A stretch of 64,000 nt of DNA. Source: Dryas octopetala (Eukaryota > Streptophyta > Magnoliopsida > Rosales > Rosaceae). Each line of letters opens with the position of its first letter. The first letter of the stretch is position 1. A program made the position numbers and the translations under genes. The notes beneath the pieces are model-generated. The model was not told the DNA's origin and searched no databases. It saw nothing but the letters and a program-made list of their open reading frames with translations. The stretch covers positions 10,447,304 to 10,511,303 of the forward strand of contig OY992836.1 of the NCBI GenBank assembly GCA_963921425.1, in the 5' to 3' direction. This document shows, piece by piece, positions 58,493-64,000 of the stretch.

Positions 58493-60744
58493 ATGGAAAA
58501 TTTCATAATAGGACGTTGTTGCTATGGCTCAGACATTTTCATGGTTAAGTTGTCTATGACTTCATCGTTTGTTGATATAACTAGTAAGGTTTGTTTGAGG
58601 TTTAACTTGAAGTTAAGACTTTTTAAGTTGAGGTATGAACTTGTTGGGTGCTCTAATTGCTTTTTGGACTGTGATGATGATTTGCAACTTATGTTGGCAT
58701 ATGCGGAAATATCAAATAGTAAATCTGTGGATATAGTTGTAAAAGATTTGGTTTTGGAGAATGAGATTGAGAATTTAAACAATAATAGTGTTATGCTTCA
58801 TAAAAGTGCTTCTTCATCTACCAGTGTAATTTCTACTGATGTTGAGACTGACTACAGTGAATATTATGGCAAGTATAAGAGTTCCAAATCAATGGTCTAT
58901 TTGTCAAATGAATGGCAGCAATATATTCATAGCGTTGGGCAAAAATTCGAAGGCGGTGTTGTGGAGTTTCGTCTCAAGTTGCTGAAGTATGCTATGGAAG
59001 TTGGTTTCAAATTTAAATATGTAGCTAATGATAAAAAACGTGTCATTGCGGTTTGCTGTAAGCATGAATCTGATGGATGTCCATGGCGTGTGTATGCTTC
59101 TATAGCTTCTTCAAATCATTTTTTCTACATAAGAAAATTGCATAATGTTCATACTTGCTGCAGCCTCTTTCGTGACTCAAAAAATGGTATGATGAACAGT
59201 ACTTTAATATGTTCAGTTTTTAAAGATCAGATTCGTAAAAATCCAGGGCTAAAACCAAAAGAAATTATTAATCAAATGAAGCAATATTATGGGATGGATG
59301 TGACTTACTATCAAGCATGGTTTGGCAAAGAGTTGGCTAAATTTGAGGAGCACGGATTTGACTCAAACTCATACAATGAGTTATGTTGGTATGCTGAGGC
59401 TGTGAAGTCAACAAATCCTGGGTCACATTGCTTTCTTGAGTTTAATCCATTGGACAATCGGTTTAAGAGGTTTTTCCTATGTTTTGGTGCTTGCATAGTT
59501 GGGTTCCCTTGGTGCTTGCCATTGCTTTTTCTTGATGCCACATTCTTAAAGAGTAAATACAAAGGAACTCTTCTCTATGCAACTGGGAAAAATGGAGACA
59601 AAGGTAAAGTTTTATATTATTACTTTTGAAAAATTAATTTTCCGTTCTGAATGTTAGTCACAGCTTATGATTTTTATGTTCTTTTCTGTTTTCAGGGTTT
59701 TTTCCTTTTGCTTTTGGCATTGTTGATTCAGAGAATAAAGATAATTGGAATTGGTTTATGGAACAACTTTCTCAAATTTTGCTACCACAACAGAGAATAA
59801 TAACTTTTTTTTCTGATCGCCATGATGGTATTTTGGATGCTGTTTCCAATAAGTTTCCAGGGTGGCCTCACTCATATTGTCTTTATCATCTAGAACAGAA
59901 TGTTAGCACCAAGTATGCAGGAACCCAAAATAAAGTATTGCGTGAACGTGTGACAGAGCTCTTTAAAAGATGTGCTTATGCTCCAACGGTAAGAGCTTTT
60001 GAGGATTGTAGGGAAGCTTTAATAAATGAGGGCCGTACTAAAATGCAGAAGTTTATGGACGATCTTCCTAAAGAAAACTTTGCAAATGCCCACTTTCAAG
60101 GTGAACGATATGGGGAGATGGCAAACAGTATTGCAGAATCATTTAACTTTTGGATTCTGGATTTTCGTGGACTGCCAGTGTTTCAAATGATAGAAGGTAT
60201 TAGAAAGAAGCTAATGATGATGATGACTCAGAGGAGAACTGAATCTCAACGTTGGACTAGTTTACTTTGCCCGAATTTTGAGAAGAAGTGCAAGGAAAGT
60301 TTGGAGAAAGGTAGGCATTGGCGTGTTTGTCCTTCTGCTGATATGATTTATGAAGTGGATGGAGACTATTCTGTTAAGGTTGACTTGCAGAACAAAACAT
60401 GTTCTTGTTGCTTATGGCAGATAGAGAAGTTTCCTTGTAGTCATGCACTTATTGTCATGCATTCTATTGGACATTCTGTTTATCAATATGTTGATCCATA
60501 TTTTACTGCAGAATATTATAGGAGGGCTTATCAGCATTTAATTATGCCTATTCCTGATATTGAGAAGCATTTACATAATGATGGTGATGCTGGCATTGTT
60601 ATTCTTCCTCCTATTTCTAAGAAGGCTCCCGGAAGACCCAAGTCAAGAAGGGGCAAATATGCTTTTGAAGGTTCAAAGAAGAGAAAGTGTGGTCGGTGTG
60701 GTAAAACTGGCCATAACAAGAGTACATGTAATGAAGTAATTTGA
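58493..60744 (+). CDS. MULE-2 transposase (PB1 + MuDR + MULE + SWIM)
   Basis: 719 aa from join(58493..59603, 59696..60744), GT-AG intron, frame kept. Parts in order: PB1-like N-terminus (IIGRCCYGSDIFMVKL...LRYELVGCSN, residues 1-85); MuDR domain (GVVEFRLKLLKYAMEVGFKF...CPWRVYAS, about 155-215); MULE DDE domain, with LDATFLKSKYKG holding the first Asp (about 350), the second in FFSDRHDGIL and SYCLYHLEQN after it; SWIM finger CSCCLWQIEKFPCSHA (about 610); CCHC knuckle CGRCGKTGHNKSTC at the end. No stops or frameshifts. The start was chosen at the first ATG of the PB1-like region; a leader intron probably ends at AAAG just before it. It differs strongly from the MULE-1 transposase, so it is another clade. 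Confidence 0.9.
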
Positions 60745-61923
60745 TTTTGGTTGTGCAAAATGATGTGCAGTCACATTTGTTGCTAAAGTAGTTTTCTTAC
60801 AATTTGTGTTTTCCGTAGTACATTTTTGAAACATGAAGGTTATTAATTCAATGAAGAATTGAATTCTTTTTAGTTGATTTTAAATATGTTTATATGTTTG
60901 TTGATGTTATATTTTCTTGTGTACTATATTGGTTTCTGCATAATATTTTTGAAAGACAGTCACAGCTTCACAGTTTTGATAGTTTCTTTGCATTTAAGGT
61001 TTGTGTGGGATTTAGAGTTTATATGATGTTGATGTTATATTTTCTTATATTTTTATGTTTATTAGATTTATATGTATATGGCAAAACATTAGAACTAAAT
61101 AAGTATGCAATTCACATGAAATGCTTAAAACTCTTGAAAGTTTCTAAGCAACAGTCACAACTTTACGATTTTATAATTTCTTTGTAAGCAAGTTATGTAG
61201 GTAGTTTGAGTGTATGTTTTAGGATATATATGGTCGAGCTTAAGACTTAGGGTTTAGGTCTCGGGTTTTGGGCGAAGCCCAAAACCTGGGACCTAAACCC
61301 TAAGCCTTAAGCGAGAAACCAAGTAAGGAGTCGAATTTGAGGGTAAATGCCTAAGGTGTAGGGTATAGAATGATTTATTGAAAGGCATAAACCAAGTAAG
61401 CGAGAATGTTATTGAAAGGCAGTCACAACTTCACATATTAATTGTCAAGAATACTAATGTTAAGGTTTAGGTGTGCACTATTCTAGGATATAGAAACTTC
61501 GAAATCTAAGTCCCAGTCACATATTTATATTTGTATATTAGGATATAAAAAGTTAGAGTTTTCCTCTGTATGTCACATTTTTTGTGGCTGATCGTCAGTC
61601 ACAGCTTTTGTGGCTGACCGTCAGTCACAGCTTTTGTGGTTGACTAGTCACAGCTATCTCCATGATAACATTTGAATATCTACCAACAAAACTCTATTGC
61701 AGTACATACATACAAATTTAACAAGTTTAAATGGTAATAAAATGAACATTATCCACCAAAGATAGCAGCACTCCAAGAAAGATTCAATACAAAGTATTCC
61801 AATACCTCAAAATATAACAAAAACTAGATTTGCAAATGTAGACTCCTAGTAATGAAGATGTTCCTAAAAACAGTGTAACTGTGTAAGTGCCTTTCTCAAA
61901 GCAACATGTTTCAGTTTCCCTTC
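60745..61923. other. MULE-2 spacer with repeated CAGTCACAGC words
   Basis: Noncoding sequence between the convergent 3' ends of the transposase and protease genes. It includes a palindrome around 61240-61300 (CTTAGGGTTTAGGTC with its inverse) and a tight cluster TTTTGTGGCTGA(C/T)CGTCAGTCACAGC repeated at 61575-61655. Confidence 0.6.
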
Positions 61924-64000
61924 TTAACGGAAGTCATCTTTTGTTTCATTCTGTGCCTTCTTTCTTTTAAATGAAGCTGATGTGATTGACTTTGATATCC
62001 AGCTACCTTCATGATTCAGGAATTCTGAAATTGTCTTGGCTCTGAACTCTATCACCGCTTCTTTTTCAAATTTCTTCTTTAAATCATGGCCTTTAGATAG
62101 TTCATCCATATAATAGATGACAAATATTCCACAATCTAATCTGCAAATCATATTTAAATATAAGCACAGGTTTCATTTTTTCACAAAATTGCAACTTCAT
62201 GGAGAAAATACACTTACGAAGTTTGTTTTTGCTGTGCACATGTTTTGTCATGCTCAAAGTTGAATCTGCATAGTTTATTACAATGCCTATTGATCCATTT
62301 TATGGTATCAATTTCATCTGCGCTTAATGCTTCCCTTATTACAATGTATCCTTCTCCATCACCTGGTTGTGGAACTTTCTTCAATCTTAATCCTGTTTCG
62401 AGCATTTGCTTTCCATTTCTTTTGATCCCTCGCATCCAATCTTCAATAGCATCACACTGTTGGGCAATTATATATGTTAGTCACATCAATGCCTAATGGA
62501 ACCAAAGTAAATTATAAAACAAAACTCATATTTGAAAAAGAGAGAGATATAGAAAAACATAAAATTACTTTGAAAAAGATGAAATGGCCAAACCAAACAC
62601 TCAGAACTCAAGCAAGCATTGACAAATATAGAAAAGCATAAAATTAAATTCTTACTTACATAACTCTCAGCCATTTCTTTGCATTTGCCTGTTGATTTAA
62701 ACTTCTTTTTCCTCAATGGATCATAATGAGTCCATTTTCTCTCTTCTTTGTCAAGTACAAGCAAAGTGTAGTGAAATTCATTTTCAAGAATGATTGGGAA
62801 GAATAGCTTTTTAGCTTTTCCAAACTTTTTCAACAGAGGGTCAAACACCATCAGACTCAAATTGGGTTCCTGCTTAGCTTCAACAAATCTCTGTAAGAAA
62901 AGAAAAGAAAAAAAAAAGCATCTGATTGTCAGTCACAACTGATTGTCAGTCACTTATATCAAAAAGTTGATCATTAAGAATTTTTTTATCACCCAACACA
63001 GTGTTGGCATATATTGTAAACTCTCATCTCCTGCTTTTTTGCTTCTCTCTTCCAATATTTGTATGAAGCAGTCAATAATCTTGCACATAGAAATAAAACA
63101 ATATTAGTATATGATGAATAGATTATATATTAGTATACTTGATGGTTTTATTTTAACTTACATTGTCTCCAAGTGCGAGGTCTCTCACTACGTCCAAGAC
63201 ATCTTGCTTGCCAAGGCTTCCATATCTGCCTTCCTAGAATTTTGTCCCCATGTGGTTCAAAGTGCAAAAATGAGTAATTAGGTGATTAATGACTGTTTTT
63301 CAATCACAAAAACTAAATCATAATGAGTAAATGTGTTCACTTATATGAAGAACTTCTTACTTATTTGTACTATTCCAAAAATTTTTAATTAATTCCTTCT
63401 CAAATTGCAACAACTTCTTGAACACGTTGTATTTTCCCCATGTAATCTTTGTCTTCTTCTCTTCCTTTTTAACATCTTGTGTTTTCATTTCAGGAAAGAC
63501 GGTAACCAGAGGAACTATATCACCACTTTGATGTACTTTTCTGGCCTTTTTTATTGGAGGAGTAGTTGACTTTAAATTGTAATCATATTCTTCCAACTCA
63601 TTCTTCTTTCTTGCTCTTGTTTTCACTTTAGTTTTTAGTGAAGCCTCATCTGGAATTTGTCGTTCCTCAATTTCAGTCTCTTCTTCTTCTACTGCCTCAT
63701 CCCAATCATCATCCATATATTCTGGTAATGATGATACAACAATTGCCCAATTTTCAGAATGCTTTGACATTAATTGTTCCGGCAATGGACTTTCGATTGG
63801 AAATTCTCCATTCTTGATCTTCTCATTTACTTTTCTGCCAACATCATCAGAAATTTGCTCTAGATTTGGATATTCATTCAGATTCACATCTTTCTCTGCT
63901 TCTTTAGCATTTTGGTTCTGTGATTGCACTAGAGGTCTTTCATTTCCTTTTTGTTCATGTTCTTCTCCGTTATTATCATCAAGAACTTGATTGACATCTT
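61924..64000 (-). CDS. ULP1-like cysteine protease (C48 family), 5' end outside window
   Basis: Exons complement(join(61924..62140, 62218..62456, 62660..62890, 62993..63079, 63162..63225, 63361..>64000)); all junctions are GT-AG and keep the frame. The reading frame is open through 64000, so the start is missing. Catalytic His is in NEFHYTLLVLD, Asp in THYDPL, and Cys in TSLDCGIFVIYYMDE with Gln-rich CAQQKQ just before it, which is the ULP1/SENP His-Asp-Gln-Cys arrangement. The N-terminal part is acidic and lysine-rich without a known fold (EEEETEIEERQ). Family members remove SUMO from proteins; the substrate here is unknown. It lies convergent to the MULE-2 transposase and shares its repeated noncoding motif, so it is transposon-borne cargo rather than a host gene. 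Confidence 0.82.

Larger units (their letters stand above)
58336..62960. repeat. dispersed AGTCACAGC(T) motif
   Basis: CAGTCACAGCT or a one-change variant occurs near 58345, 58412, 58442, 59656 (inside the transposase intron), 60958, 61151, 61428, 61512, 61597, 61621, 61646, 62933 and 62948. It is confined to noncoding parts of MULE-2 and is not seen elsewhere in the window at such density. Possible binding sites for the element's transposase. Confidence 0.7.
57513..64000. mobile_element. second Mutator-like element (MULE-2), left part
   Basis: Contains a MULE transposase (plus strand, 58493-60744) and a ULP1-type protease gene (minus strand, 61924 to beyond the edge). The right end is outside the window. 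The suggested left border, GGGTTAAATACCTAATCCC at 57513, rests on its match to the GGGTTAAATAC end of the MITE at 48129 and on its place just before the transposase leader; no TIR partner can be seen. MULEs with captured ULP1-like genes are known in plants (the Kaonashi group and cucurbit relatives). Repeats of AGTCACAGC are scattered through the element. Confidence 0.75.

Overview
The window is nuclear DNA of a flowering plant, most likely a core eudicot: AT-rich, with spliced genes carrying GT-AG introns, and with MULE, hAT, CACTA, Ty1/copia and solo-LTR sequences between the genes. No species can be named from the sequence alone.

The backbone is a tandem cluster of eight cinnamyl-alcohol-dehydrogenase/mannitol-dehydrogenase (CAD/ELI3-type) loci, all on the minus strand and all with the same five-exon plan. 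I call them CAD1 to CAD8 from left to right. CAD1, 2, 4, 5, 6 and 8 have complete reading frames of 361 or 366 aa. CAD3 is a truncated, frameshifted pseudogene. CAD7 is full length but carries an in-frame stop and a broken GHE motif. Interleaved on the plus strand is ELP4 (Elongator subunit 4), complete at 20666-23856. It has a truncated exon 1-4 duplicate at 15909-16836 and a decayed last-exon relic at about 44916-44998. Copies and relics show that CAD and ELP4 were duplicated together more than once.

Layout. 1-2957: two CACTA-like right ends, probably nested. 2958-5556: no gene. 5557-17110 and 17108-21865: a recent tandem duplication of a [CAD + 5' ELP4] unit of about 5.8 kb. The first copy was later hit by a complete 5.75-kb MULE (9662-15414) with 276-bp TIRs and a perfect 9-bp target duplication; the second copy preserves the empty site. 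24322-29100: CAD3 and CAD4. 29940-33808: a tandem array of 157-179-bp units, then a 2.7-kb solo LTR. 35804-38418: CAD5. 38419-38618: assembly gap. 39055-44615: a copia element with dead gag, open pol and a 3' LTR. 45205-57103: CAD6, CAD7 and CAD8, with MITEs and a 1.57-kb hAT-like insertion in CAD8 intron 2. About 57513-64000: the left part of a second MULE, with a transposase on the plus strand and a convergent ULP1-type protease gene running off the right edge.

The CAD enzymes are expected to be zinc- and NADP(H)-dependent dehydrogenases of aromatic aldehydes/alcohols or mannitol, cytosolic, of the defence-induced ELI3 clade. ELP4 acts in the Elongator complex (tRNA wobble-uridine modification and transcription). 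The most interesting new material is the pair of MULEs with different second genes (GRF zinc finger with a membrane anchor; ULP1-like protease), both facing the transposase, and the clear history of copying, conversion and decay in the CAD/ELP4 cluster.
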